In this document: piece after piece, positions 15,229-21,535 of the stretch
How the letters are laid out: each line of letters opens with the position of its first letter
Numbering within the stretch: position 1 is the first letter of the stretch
Assembly: GCA_944322825.1 (NCBI GenBank)
Contig: CALUQD010000008.1
Span: 1-46,340, forward strand
Reading direction: 5' to 3'
Length of the DNA: 46,340 nt
Origin: Candidatus Avelusimicrobium pullicaecorum
GTDB taxonomy: Bacteria; Elusimicrobiota; Elusimicrobia; Elusimicrobiales; Elusimicrobiaceae
Translations under genes and position numbers: made by a program
Notes under the pieces: model-generated
Databases searched by the model: none
What the model was told of the DNA's origin: nothing
The model's input: the letters and a program-made list of their open reading frames with translations, nothing else

Positions 15229-15259
15229 AAAACGCCCCGGTTTTCCCGGGGCGTTTTTT
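15229..15259. terminator. Bidirectional terminator between the YgjP-like gene and pilin 1
   Basis: AAAACGCCCCGG (15229-15240), loop TTTTC, CCGGGGCGTTTT (15246-15257), followed by further T on the plus strand. It is A/T-flanked on both sides, so it also serves pilin 1, which converges on it. Confidence 0.9.
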
Positions 15260-15288
15260 ATTAACTGGGCCATATGCTCTTTGCGAAA

Positions 15289-15326
15289 TATCGCTCCATG
15301 GCGCAACAGCCGTCTAGGCTGCGGAT
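15289..15326. repeat. Diverged fragment of the 97-bp repeat downstream of pilin 1
   Basis: The tract around GCGCAACAGCC...TAGGCTGCGG resembles the end of the repeat units at 15961-16095 (GCGCAACAGCCTTCCAGG followed by CCGCGG). It suggests the repeat family flanks pilin 1 on both sides. Confidence 0.45.
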
Positions 15327-15338
15327 TTTTGCCATCCA

Positions 15339-15860
15339 CTATTGCGTCACAAAATTGAAACTCTTACAAATAGAAGCGCAATCCGGGTGAACCCCACCGC
15401 ATCGGATTACTCCCGGAAGCGGAGAATTATCTAAATAAACCTTAAAGTAACACTGCCAAACGCCGGAATCCAAACCACATTTTTCCCCAATACCACCAGT
15501 CACATTCCACCCAGTCGGATTTCTGGGATTATCCAGATTATCTAAACACGTACCATTGCTGTAACTTTCTTGCCCCTTCTCCGGGTTTGAATGAACATCC
15601 CCTTTCGGAACAGTAATATCCAACTGAGTTAAATCGTCCGTATAGGTACCATTCGCCATATAGTAGGCTTCCTGTGCGTCTTTAATCCCCTTGAGAAGCG
15701 GCCACATACTGTTCATACGGCTTTTCATCACCGCTTTTTGGTATTGCGGCAACGCCACCGCCGCCAAGATACCAATGATTAAAACCACCACTAATAACTC
15801 TATTAGCGTGAATCCGGCGTTTTTCCCCGCCGAGAGGGATTTTTGATAAATTTTGCTCAT
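15339..15860 (-). CDS. Type IV pilin-like protein (pilin 1)
   Basis: 173 aa. A 17-residue basic leader ends in NAG, then the prepilin peptidase site and helix: [19 protein letters not shown], followed by VALPQYQKAVMKSR. The C-terminal domain is rich in cysteines (seven), suggesting disulfide loops. It is processed by PilD and assembled in the inner membrane as a pilus or pseudopilus subunit. ATG 15860 is used; a TTG 6 nt earlier is possible. There is no ribosome-binding site, and the promoter (15867-15895) has a T13 spacer. It is a single-gene locus with no pil assembly genes nearby. Confidence 0.9.
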   Translation of the reverse strand: MSKIYQKSLSAGKNAGFTLIELLVVVLIIGILAAVALPQYQKAVMKSRMNSMWPLLKGIKDAQEAYYMANGTYTDDLTQLDITVPKGDVHSNPEKGQESYSNGTCLDNLDNPRNPTGWNVTGGIGEKCGLDSGVWQCYFKVYLDNSPLPGVIRCGGVHPDCASICKSFNFVTQ

Positions 15861-15866
15861 AGCCAA

Positions 15867-15895
15867 AATTTATCAAAAAAAAAAAAACGAGTCAA
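15867..15895 (-). promoter_or_regulatory. Pilin 1 promoter with T13 homopolymer spacer
   Basis: On the minus strand: -35 TTGACT (15890-15895), a 17-bp spacer made of CG, thirteen T and GA, then -10 TAAATT (15867-15872), ending 6 nt before ATG 15860. A gain or loss of one T would change the spacer from 17 to 18 or 16. The same layout precedes pilin 3. Confidence 0.7.
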
Positions 15896-16090
15896 CCCCC
15901 TTGCCGGGGGCAGGCACTCTATGCCCGCTAGCACGACTAATTGGGACACACTGCTTTAGCAATGTCGCGCCCTTGCGCAACAGCCTTCCAGGCCCCCTTG
16001 CCGGGGGCAGGCACTCTATACCCGCTAGCACGACTCCTTGAGCCACACTGCTTTAGTAATGTCGCGCCCATATGCAACAGCCCTTCCAGG
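15896..16090. repeat. Tandem 97-bp repeat units A and B
   Basis: Unit A (15896-15992) and unit B (15993-16090) both begin with the hairpin CCCCCTTGCCGGGGG, then GCAGGCACTCTAT, CCCGCTAGCACGACT, and end GCAACAGCC(C)TTCCAGG. Unit A abuts the -35 box of the pilin 1 promoter. Confidence 0.85.
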
Positions 16091-16196
16091 CCGCGGAGCG
16101 CTGCCTCGGACAAGGTCTTGCAAAATACGGTGCTGACGTAAGGAGGGAACAACAATTGGGGATGTTCGCGCAAAAGGAGCGCCTGGGCACCGAGCC

Positions 16197-16280
16197 GGGG
16201 CCAGAGGCTAGCCTCCCTTCTCTATGCCCGTCAGCACGACTGGTTGGGCCACACCGTTCCCGCACTGCCGCACTGTTCAA
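16197..16280. repeat. Partial 97-bp repeat unit C
   Basis: It begins GGGGCCAGAGGCTAGCC, an alternative GC-rich hairpin head, then TCTATGCCCGTCAGCACGACT and GGGCCACACCGTTC, aligning with units B and D. The 3' end is lost after CGCACTG. Confidence 0.6.
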
Positions 16281-16304
16281 AAAGGAAGCCGTTTCCGCTT
16301 GTGT

Positions 16305-16343
16305 CGTGGTCGTAGTCGTGGCCGTGGCCGTTGTTGTTGTCGT
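16305..16343. repeat. Low-complexity GTCGTG/GTTGTT-type tract
   Basis: A 39-bp run of degenerate GTNGTN hexamers. Read on the minus strand in one frame it would give DNNNGHGHDYDHD, but no start or supporting frame is seen. It is probably a microsatellite-like remnant. Confidence 0.5.
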
Positions 16344-16377
16344 TTAACCGGCCCTTTTGCCCCGTCTATAAAAAGCC

Positions 16378-16450
16378 TTCCAAGCGGATGAGAAATTTTA
16401 TTGTTTGAGCGCGGGGAACCCGCGCGAGTTATAAAATTTCCCGCTTGGAA
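16378..16450. repeat. 73-bp imperfect inverted repeat
   Basis: TTCCAAGCGG (16378-16387) and CCGCTTGGAA (16441-16450) are the outer arms. GAAATTTTAT and ATAAAATTTC are the middle arms, and GCGCGGG-GAA-CCCGCGC is the centre. The whole element could extrude as a cruciform or fold in RNA. Terminal inverted repeats without a gene recall a MITE-like element, but no target duplication was identified. Confidence 0.75.
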
Positions 16451-16486
16451 GTGATTTTTATGGGGCCCTGGGCCGGGCGTTTTTTG

Positions 16487-16512
16487 GTACTTTTTTGCGC
16501 CCAAAAAAGTAC
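16487..16512. repeat. 11-bp perfect inverted repeat (GTACTTTTTTG)
   Basis: GTACTTTTTTG (16487-16497), loop CGCC, CAAAAAAGTAC (16502-16512). It sits between two 35-bp direct repeats containing TTTCCCG(C/T)TTG(G/A)AAGTGA at 16436-16471 and 16524-16556. Confidence 0.75.
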
Positions 16513-16555
16513 AGCAAACTCATTTCCCGTTTGAAAGTGATTTTTGTGGCTCCCT

Positions 16556-16752
16556 GGGGGCCAGAGCCTGGCCCCCTTTCCTTTACCCGCTAACACGATT
16601 GGTGGAGCCACACTGTTTCTGCACTGTCGCGCCCATATGCAACAGCCCTTCCAGGCCCCCTTGCCGGGGGCAGGCACTCTATGCCCGCTAACACGACTAA
16701 TTGGGACACACTGCTTTAGCAATGTCGCGCCCTTGCGCAACAGCCTTCCAGG
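16556..16752. repeat. 97-bp repeat units D and E
   Basis: Unit D (16556-16655) starts with a perfect hairpin GGGGGCCAG-AGC-CTGGCCCCC. Unit E (16656-16752) is identical to unit A except for one base (GCTAACACG versus GCTAGCACG) over 97 bp, showing recent duplication or homogenisation. Confidence 0.85.
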
Positions 16753-16843
16753 CCGCGGGGCTCTGCCTCAAACAGGTTTCGTTAGGTACGGTGCTTACGC
16801 AAAGAGGGAACAACAAGTTGTGGATGTTTTTGCAAAGGGGCCG
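16753..16843. repeat. Second repeat type, homologous to 16091-16182
   Basis: Both tracts follow a 97-bp unit and read CCGCGG..GCTCTGCCTC, then a TACGGTGCT(G/T)ACG core and a GAGGGAACAACAA stretch leading to GGATGTT. The order unit B/second type and unit E/second type is therefore itself repeated at about 660-bp distance. Confidence 0.75.
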
Positions 16844-16874
16844 TCCAATAGCACGCGCGCCAAAAGAAAAAATA

Positions 16875-16903
16875 AAACCGCCGGGTGCGAAAACCGGCGG
16901 TTT
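16875..16903 (-). terminator. Terminator of the trypsin-like gene
   Basis: AAACCGCCGG (16875-16884), 9-nt loop, CCGGCGGTTT (16894-16903). On the minus strand it is followed by TTTTATTTTTTC, a strong U tract, 43 nt after the stop. Confidence 0.88.
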
Positions 16904-16946
16904 ATAGGAGACCCCTCTTCCCTGGCTTGAGGAAAAGGAAGCAGGT

Positions 16947-17717
16947 TTATTTCGCGGTCAGCAGTCCTTCCCGGACGCCGGGGCGAAAAATGGATAAGGA
17001 ATCCTCGGAAATTCCCCCCCAGAAAGAAACAGGCAGGCGGTTGGGCACCTCTTCCACCAAAGCGACCAACTGCCCTTGGTAGAAGAAAGGTTCCCCTTTT
17101 TGCAACGTGTTTTCCACGCCGGTCAGCCGGTTGGCGCGGGCCGACACTACCCCCCGGTTCACAAAAAATTCCAATAATTGCTGCTGCACCCCGCGGCCAA
17201 AAACATCATACAGAGATTTCCCTTCCGGGACAGCCGCCAACGGTACGCCCTGTATGCCTGCCGTCAGTTGGGAAGACACCAGCACGCCGGCAAAATCCCC
17301 GCTGACCGCCACACTATTGGCCGTGCCGCGCCCTTTTCGGCCATTGGCAAAATGCACCCGCACCTGTTTTAATTGAAACCCGTCAGGCGCCTTGGCGCAG
17401 GAAGCCGGCGTGACCACCCGGCGCGTACCCGCCGCCAACACCCCGCGGCAGACGGTCGTTTGACGCTCCGTTTTTAACAAAACATCCTGGAAACCCGGCC
17501 GCCGGCGGCTGATTTTATCGCTCAAATAAAGGTTCTTTTCCCAGTCAAAAGAAACCGTAGCCAAAGCCTGCTCCTGGCGGTGCGCTTTTTGTGCGCGCGC
17601 CGCCGCACGCGTCACCCCCGAACCAAGTTCTTGCGGCGTTTGCGCCCATACGGTTCCTGCACCGGCCAGGCCAAGCGACACAATAAAAAATGTTTTAATA
17701 GTTTTTTTAAATTTCAT
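16947..17717 (-). CDS. Secreted protein with degenerate trypsin-like fold
   Basis: 256 aa. The signal peptide is MKFKKTIKTFFIVSLGLAGAGTVWA. The mature part has CRGVLAAGTRRVVTPASCA, which aligns in layout with the chymotrypsin-family CGGxLI...VLTAAHC segment, with Ser replacing the catalytic His. A clear GDSGGP motif is missing (GVPLAAVPEG / GEPFFYQGQLVALV may be the counterpart). It is therefore probably a non-catalytic S1-fold protein, or not a protease at all. ATG 17717 is chosen over GTG 17723 because AGAGGT would overlap the GTG. It has its own promoter with a palindromic operator candidate, and its own terminator. Confidence 0.7.
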   Translation of the reverse strand: MKFKKTIKTFFIVSLGLAGAGTVWAQTPQELGSGVTRAAARAQKAHRQEQALATVSFDWEKNLYLSDKISRRRPGFQDVLLKTERQTTVCRGVLAAGTRRVVTPASCAKAPDGFQLKQVRVHFANGRKGRGTANSVAVSGDFAGVLVSSQLTAGIQGVPLAAVPEGKSLYDVFGRGVQQQLLEFFVNRGVVSARANRLTGVENTLQKGEPFFYQGQLVALVEEVPNRLPVSFWGGISEDSLSIFRPGVREGLLTAK

Positions 17718-17734
17718 ATTCACCTCTTGTTTTT

Positions 17735-17763
17735 ATTATACAAAAGTTAGTTAAAACTAACAA
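17735..17763 (-). promoter_or_regulatory. Promoter of the trypsin-like gene with a palindromic operator
   Basis: On the minus strand: TTGTTA (17758-17763), 17-bp spacer, TATAAT (17735-17740). A perfect 16-bp palindrome, GTTAGTT-AA-AACTAAC (17746-17761), overlaps the -35 box and spacer, a position suited to repression. Confidence 0.75.
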
Positions 17764-17780
17764 TAGTTTTATAAAAAAAT

Positions 17781-17806
17781 AAATGCCCGTCTAAAAGCGG
17801 GCATTT
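17781..17806 (-). terminator. Terminator after the chromate transporter pair
   Basis: AAATGCCCG (17781-17789), loop TCTAAAAG, CGGGCATTT (17798-17806), with T-rich flanks on both sides. It is 32 nt past the second chrA stop. Confidence 0.85.
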
Positions 17807-17838
17807 TTTAAATAATATATGAGTTAGCCTAAACTATC

Positions 17839-18366
17839 TTATGGGTACACCAGCCACCCCAGCGCACCGCACGCGGCAATCACGCCAATGGGGCCGGCTT
17901 TCTTCTTCCAAACCAGCCAAAAAGCTCCTACAAAAAACAGCAGGCTTTTATAGTCCACAAAATTTTCCCCGTTGCACAGCACCAACGCCGCCGCCGCAAT
18001 CAGCCCGATAACCGCCGGACGCAACCCCGCAAACACGCCCTCCACCGCCGGACTATGGCGGTATTTTAAAAAGTACCGGCTGACGGCCAACATCAAAACA
18101 AACGAAGGCAAACACACCGCAAAAGTAGCCACCGCTGCCCCCCACACGCCGTCCGCCGCCGTGTAACCGGTATAAGTGGCCAAATTAATGCCCACCGGGC
18201 CCGGCGTTACTTGGCTGATAGCCACCACGTCGGTAAATTCGGCCGTCGTCAGCCACGTGTGTTTATAGACCACTTCGTTTTGGATAAACGAAATCATCGC
18301 GTATCCGCCGCCAAAATTAAAGAGGCCGATTTTAAAAAACGTAACAAATAATTTCCAATAAATCAC
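17839..18366 (-). CDS. chrA: Chromate transporter family protein, second half-size subunit
   Basis: 175 aa with about five membrane segments. The N-terminal FFKIGLFNFGGGYAMISFIQNEVV and VAISQVTPGPVGINLATYTGY match the ChrA domain. Short ChrA proteins occur as adjacent pairs that together equal one long ChrA. GTG 18366 is chosen because it overlaps the upstream stop as GTGA and follows CGGAGG. ChrA members expel chromate or related anions; in a gut anaerobe the physiological substrate is unclear. Confidence 0.88.
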   Translation of the reverse strand: MIYWKLFVTFFKIGLFNFGGGYAMISFIQNEVVYKHTWLTTAEFTDVVAISQVTPGPVGINLATYTGYTAADGVWGAAVATFAVCLPSFVLMLAVSRYFLKYRHSPAVEGVFAGLRPAVIGLIAAAALVLCNGENFVDYKSLLFFVGAFWLVWKKKAGPIGVIAACGALGWLVYP

Positions 18367-18905
18367 GGCATCCTCCGTTGGCGGCGCGCATACAGCCAGC
18401 CCCCTAAACCGGCCGCTAAAACGACATACACCGGCGACACTTTCAGCAGCCACACCAACCCCGCACAAACGACGGGTATCCAAACGGTTTTTAGATTAAC
18501 TCCCGCCGTTTTGGCCAAATTAAACACCGGCACCGCAATTAGCGCCACCACCGCCGGGCGTATTCCCCTAAAAACGCGCTGCACCACCGGATTATCCTGG
18601 TACCCGCGGAAGAACAGCGCAATCAACAAAATAATAATAAACGACGGCAGTGCCGCCCCCAACGAGGCCGTTACGCTGCCCCAAAGGCCTTTCATTTTAT
18701 ACCCCGACAAAATGGCCACATTAATCGCCAAAATGCCCGGCGCCGCCTGCGCCACGGCTACGCAGTCCAAAAATTCGGCCCGGTTCAGCCAGCCTTTTTT
18801 ATCCACCAGCTCCCGCTCTATCAGCGGCAGCATTGCGTATCCGCCGCCCAACGTAAACGTGCCGATTTTGGCGAAAATCCAAAATAAAGAAAAATAGTCT
18901 TTCAT
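18363..18905 (-). CDS. chrA: Chromate transporter family protein, first half-size subunit
   Basis: 180 aa, homologous to its downstream partner: FAKIGTFTLGGGYAMLPLIERELV and VAVAQAAPGILAINVAILSGY are the ChrA motifs. It has about five hydrophobic segments in the inner membrane and a C-terminal RRQRR tail. It overlaps the second subunit by 4 nt. A TACAAT box lies 7 nt before ATG, with AAGGA touching the start codon. An XRE-type regulator gene ends 36 nt upstream on the same strand and may belong to the same unit. Confidence 0.88.
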   Translation of the reverse strand: MKDYFSLFWIFAKIGTFTLGGGYAMLPLIERELVDKKGWLNRAEFLDCVAVAQAAPGILAINVAILSGYKMKGLWGSVTASLGAALPSFIIILLIALFFRGYQDNPVVQRVFRGIRPAVVALIAVPVFNLAKTAGVNLKTVWIPVVCAGLVWLLKVSPVYVVLAAGLGGWLYARRQRRMP

Positions 18906-18912
18906 TCCTTAT

Positions 18913-18918
18913 ATTGTA
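18913..18918 (-). promoter_or_regulatory. Possible -10 box just upstream of chrA
   Basis: TACAAT read on the minus strand, 7 nt from the ATG at 18905. No good -35 is visible, so it may be fortuitous or give a near-leaderless message in addition to read-through from the XRE gene. Confidence 0.35.
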
Positions 18919-18941
18919 CTATTTCGCCGGGCGGGATACCG

Positions 18942-19169
18942 CTAAAATAAATCGCGTTCCTTGAGCCCCAGCCCCTTGGCAATTTTGCGGATGTTGAGCA
19001 ACGCCAAATTCCGTTCCCCCCGTTCCACTCCGCCCATATACGTTCGGTCCAGTCCGATTTCCAAAGCAAAATCTTCCTGGGAAAACCCCGCCTGTTTGCG
19101 CAGCGCACGTACCCGCGCGCCAAAGATTTTTAAATACTTCCTGTCCGCTTGCGAATAGTTGTTTTTCAT
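18942..19169 (-). CDS. XRE-family helix-turn-helix regulator
   Basis: 75 aa: one HTH_3 domain ([54 protein letters not shown], residues about 16-67) and little else, so a small Cro/C-type DNA-binding protein. The motif [21 protein letters not shown] is also common in controller proteins of restriction systems, but no such genes are nearby. It is divergent from pilin 2 and upstream of the chrA pair. Direct repeats ATAAGTA at 19196-19202 and 19211-19217 in the shared upstream region are candidate operators. Confidence 0.85.
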   Translation of the reverse strand: MKNNYSQADRKYLKIFGARVRALRKQAGFSQEDFALEIGLDRTYMGGVERGERNLALLNIRKIAKGLGLKERDLF

Positions 19170-19195
19170 ACTTCCAGCATAGCTGTATGATATTT

Positions 19196-19234
19196 ATAAG
19201 TACACGGACTATAAGTATCTTTTTTTGTTATAAT
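19196..19234 (+). promoter_or_regulatory. Pilin 2 promoter region with paired ATAAGTA repeats
   Basis: TATAAT (19229-19234) is a consensus -10 for pilin 2, giving a leader of about 22 nt with GGAGG before ATG. The -35 is weak. Two ATAAGTA repeats 15 bp apart (19196-19202, 19211-19217) lie upstream, as expected for an activator or XRE site. Confidence 0.5.
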
Positions 19235-19262
19235 AGAGATACGTTTACCACGCGGAGGCATT

Positions 19263-19745
19263 ATGCAAAAAGGTTTTACGCTGATAGAATTATTGGTGGT
19301 GGTGCTGATTATCGGCATTCTGGCGGCGGTGGCCCTGCCGCAATACCAGCTGGCGGTGGACAAAAGCCGCCTGGCGGGGGCAATATCGTTGGCGCAGTCT
19401 TTGCGCAAAGCACAGGAAATTTATTATATGGCCAACGGGACATATGCAAACGATTTAGACGTCTTTGATATAGACTTAACACAAGCCTGCACCCGCTCCA
19501 GCACAGGCGGATTACGGTGCCATACCTATATTTTAGACAACATTCTGGGGGCATTAGGAACTTCGGACGAAGTTAACCAAGTAGCGCTTAACTTAGTCTT
19601 TTCCACTCCGGGGCAATATACCAAATACGACGCGACGGTCCACGTCTATTTTGAACATTCCTCCCGCCCCAACGAAATTACCTGCGAAGGCTTCACCGAC
19701 CGCGGCAAGAAACTATGCCGCGCTTCGGGTTATACGGTCGTTTAA
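19263..19745 (+). CDS. Type IV pilin-like protein (pilin 2)
   Basis: 160 aa. The short leader MQKG is followed by [18 protein letters not shown], then VALPQYQLAVDKSR: a type IVa prepilin N-terminus with the Glu5 equivalent. The C-terminal part has two cysteine pairs (ACTRSSTGGLRC and ITCEGF...KLCRASG). The second resembles the C-terminal disulfide region of pilin 3 (ILCMPY...EACKNLS). It has a strong ribosome-binding site (CGGAGGCATT-ATG), and a TATAAT promoter without a poly-T spacer, unlike pilins 1 and 3. It is monocistronic. Confidence 0.92.
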   Translation: MQKGFTLIELLVVVLIIGILAAVALPQYQLAVDKSRLAGAISLAQSLRKAQEIYYMANGTYANDLDVFDIDLTQACTRSSTGGLRCHTYILDNILGALGTSDEVNQVALNLVFSTPGQYTKYDATVHVYFEHSSRPNEITCEGFTDRGKKLCRASGYTVV

Positions 19746-19775
19746 GCCGTTCTATTTTCCGCTTGTTTTCCAGCA

Positions 19776-19802
19776 AAAAGCCCCGGCAAAACCGGGGCTT
19801 TT
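19776..19802. terminator. Bidirectional terminator between pilin 2 and the amidase gene
   Basis: AAAAGCCCCGG (19776-19786), loop CAAAA, CCGGGGCTTTT (19792-19802). It is A/T-flanked on both sides and serves both convergent genes. Confidence 0.9.
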
Positions 19803-19823
19803 GTGGACTAAAATTTGCGGAAA

Positions 19824-21494
19824 TTACTCTATCCAGCCTTCTTTTTTGGCGTAATTGCGGATGCCGTTGTAAATGCCTTGGGCCATCCGGTCGCGCACGG
19901 TGCCGTTGGACAAGCGTCCGCGGTCTTTATTGCTGCTGATGTAACCCATTTCCACTAAAATAGCCGGGCTGTTGACGCCTTTTAACACATAGAAATTAGC
20001 CTGGCGGACGCTGTTGTTGCGGTTGACGGCAATGCCAATGCCAGGCTGTTTATAAACGGCGTTACGCACATAGCCGGCCAGTTTGGAGCTTTCGTTGATA
20101 TACTCGTTCTTGGCCAAGGACTGCAAAAGCGCGTCCACAAAGTTATAGTGAACTTCTTCGTACTGCATCGCTTCGTTTTCCAGCGCGGCCACTTCGGCGG
20201 CTTCTTTATCGGTGGCTTTTTCGGAACGGAAATACACCTGGAAGCCGTTGGCGTTGCGGTTTTTGGAAGCGTTGGTGTGGATAGATACAAACAAATCCGC
20301 TTTGAACTTGTTGGACTTTTTAGAACGCTCGGACAGGGCGATAAAACTGTCGTTATCACGCGTCATTTGCACTTCAAACCCGCCTTTTTTAAGCAAGCGC
20401 GCCAGTTCTTTGGCCACATCCAGGTTCCAATCTTTTTCGCGGTAGCGGCTGCGCACGGCGCCGGGGTCCTTGCCGCCGTGGCCGGGGTCCACCATAATGC
20501 GCATTTTTTTGCGCGCGGAACTGACCGCTACCGGGTTGGGCTCGGCTTTGATAACAGGCGCCGGTTTGGGGGCCGGTTCCGGCTTGGCGGAAGAAACAGC
20601 CGTTGGCTTGGGCGCCACGGCAGACAGTACGGGCGCATTGTCCGCTTCCATTAAAACGGAAGGTTTTTCGTCCCCTAAAACGGAATGGGTTTCGGCACGC
20701 GTCTGCGGGGCGGACTCCGGCTGGATAACCGGCGACGGCGCGGCCGCCAGCACGGGCGCGGCTTTTTGCGCGCCGGCGCGGAACACCCACTTTCCGTCCG
20801 TTTCGCCAAAACTCCAATCGCGGGCGTTTTTGCCTAAAATCACTTTCAGCACGGCGGTATTGTCGCGCCCCTGGCGCACATCCATCGACGATATGAAATC
20901 CGTTTTTACCCGTTGGTGCAAATCGCGCTTGAGCACGACGTTTTGGAAGGTCACATTAACGGTATGCTTGTTGGGTTGTTCGGTTTGGTAAGAAAGCCGT
21001 TTGAGGGAATCAAACACCAACAGGGTATCCTGTGCGTTTTTTTGCGTGTCTGCAAATGCCAGGTTAAAACGCCGCTCCACATAAAACGCGCCGTCTTTAA
21101 ACGAAACATAGCGGTCCACCGCTTCCTGGAATTCGGGCAGCAGGAAAAACGCCGTCGGCACCATCATTTTTCCCCCTTCAATACGCACGGGGGCCGGCAG
21201 TGTTTTGGACTGGGCGTTGATGATGATTTCATCCAGCGGGGCCGTCAAAATGGCGTAAAATCCTTTGGCGGAAATTTTAGCTTGCTTGGATTGGGCAAAG
21301 AGTTCTACGCCGGTGCCAAATTTGCGGGCCGTTTTCTGCAGGTCCACATATGTCACGCCGCCTTCCTGCACGGCGGATACGGAACCTTTATCCCGCCCGG
21401 AAACGATAAAATCCACTTTTTCCGCCGCGTACCCCGCCGCGGAAAAAGCCACACACAACAAGCCCGATAAGAAAATTCTGCCCAAGCGTTTCAT
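19824..21494 (-). CDS. N-acetylmuramoyl-L-alanine amidase (Amidase_3)
   Basis: 556 aa. Signal peptide (MKRLGRIFLSGLLCVAFSAAGYA), an N-terminal AMIN-like region to about residue 240, a Pro/Ala/Glu-rich linker, then Amidase_3 from about residue 330: MVDPGHGGKDPGAV (Zn His), a Glu ligand after the strand, SIHTNAS (Zn His) and ILVEMGYISS (catalytic Glu). It cleaves the amide between MurNAc and the stem peptide in the periplasm, as in AmiC-like daughter-cell separation. ATG 21494 is chosen as it begins the signal peptide. It is the last gene of the mre-linked cluster, 41 nt after rng. Confidence 0.9.
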   Translation of the reverse strand: MKRLGRIFLSGLLCVAFSAAGYAAEKVDFIVSGRDKGSVSAVQEGGVTYVDLQKTARKFGTGVELFAQSKQAKISAKGFYAILTAPLDEIIINAQSKTLPAPVRIEGGKMMVPTAFFLLPEFQEAVDRYVSFKDGAFYVERRFNLAFADTQKNAQDTLLVFDSLKRLSYQTEQPNKHTVNVTFQNVVLKRDLHQRVKTDFISSMDVRQGRDNTAVLKVILGKNARDWSFGETDGKWVFRAGAQKAAPVLAAAPSPVIQPESAPQTRAETHSVLGDEKPSVLMEADNAPVLSAVAPKPTAVSSAKPEPAPKPAPVIKAEPNPVAVSSARKKMRIMVDPGHGGKDPGAVRSRYREKDWNLDVAKELARLLKKGGFEVQMTRDNDSFIALSERSKKSNKFKADLFVSIHTNASKNRNANGFQVYFRSEKATDKEAAEVAALENEAMQYEEVHYNFVDALLQSLAKNEYINESSKLAGYVRNAVYKQPGIGIAVNRNNSVRQANFYVLKGVNSPAILVEMGYISSNKDRGRLSNGTVRDRMAQGIYNGIRNYAKKEGWIE

Positions 21495-21535
21495 AAGCGT
21501 GTCAGCCCGCCGCCCGGCCAAAGCCGGGCGTACGT

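Larger units (their letters stand above)
15861..16946. repeat. 1.1-kb non-coding repeat block between pilin 1 and the trypsin-like gene
   Basis: No credible gene is seen. It contains the pilin 1 promoter, at least five full or partial copies of a 97-bp unit, two copies of an adjoining about 90-bp unit, two large inverted repeats (16378-16450 and 16487-16512), a pair of 35-bp direct repeats (16436-16471 and 16524-16556), a hexanucleotide-like low-complexity tract (16305-16343) and the terminator of the next gene. Open frames here run across repeats and hairpins and change frame between copies, so they are not coding. Confidence 0.8.

Noticed and set aside
16300..16345. His/Asp-rich metal-binding protein tail encoded by the low-complexity tract
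   Set aside because: No start codon, no upstream frame continuity and hexamer repetition; more likely a microsatellite-like sequence.
15896..16843. CRISPR array
   Set aside because: The repeats are 97 bp, contiguous or irregularly spaced, with diverged copies and no unique spacers of constant length; no cas genes are nearby.
16544..16930. 128-codon plus-strand frame in the repeat block
   Set aside because: It crosses several repeat units and the terminator hairpin at 16875-16903. The same repeats appear in different frames in other copies, so there is no coding constraint.
17839..18905. Broken chrA gene
   Set aside because: Two adjacent half-size ChrA proteins are a known family arrangement, both intact and overlapping by 4 nt.
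18902..19123. 73-codon frame overlapping the XRE gene in another register
   Set aside because: The register at 18942-19169 encodes a complete HTH domain; the other has no recognisable sequence.
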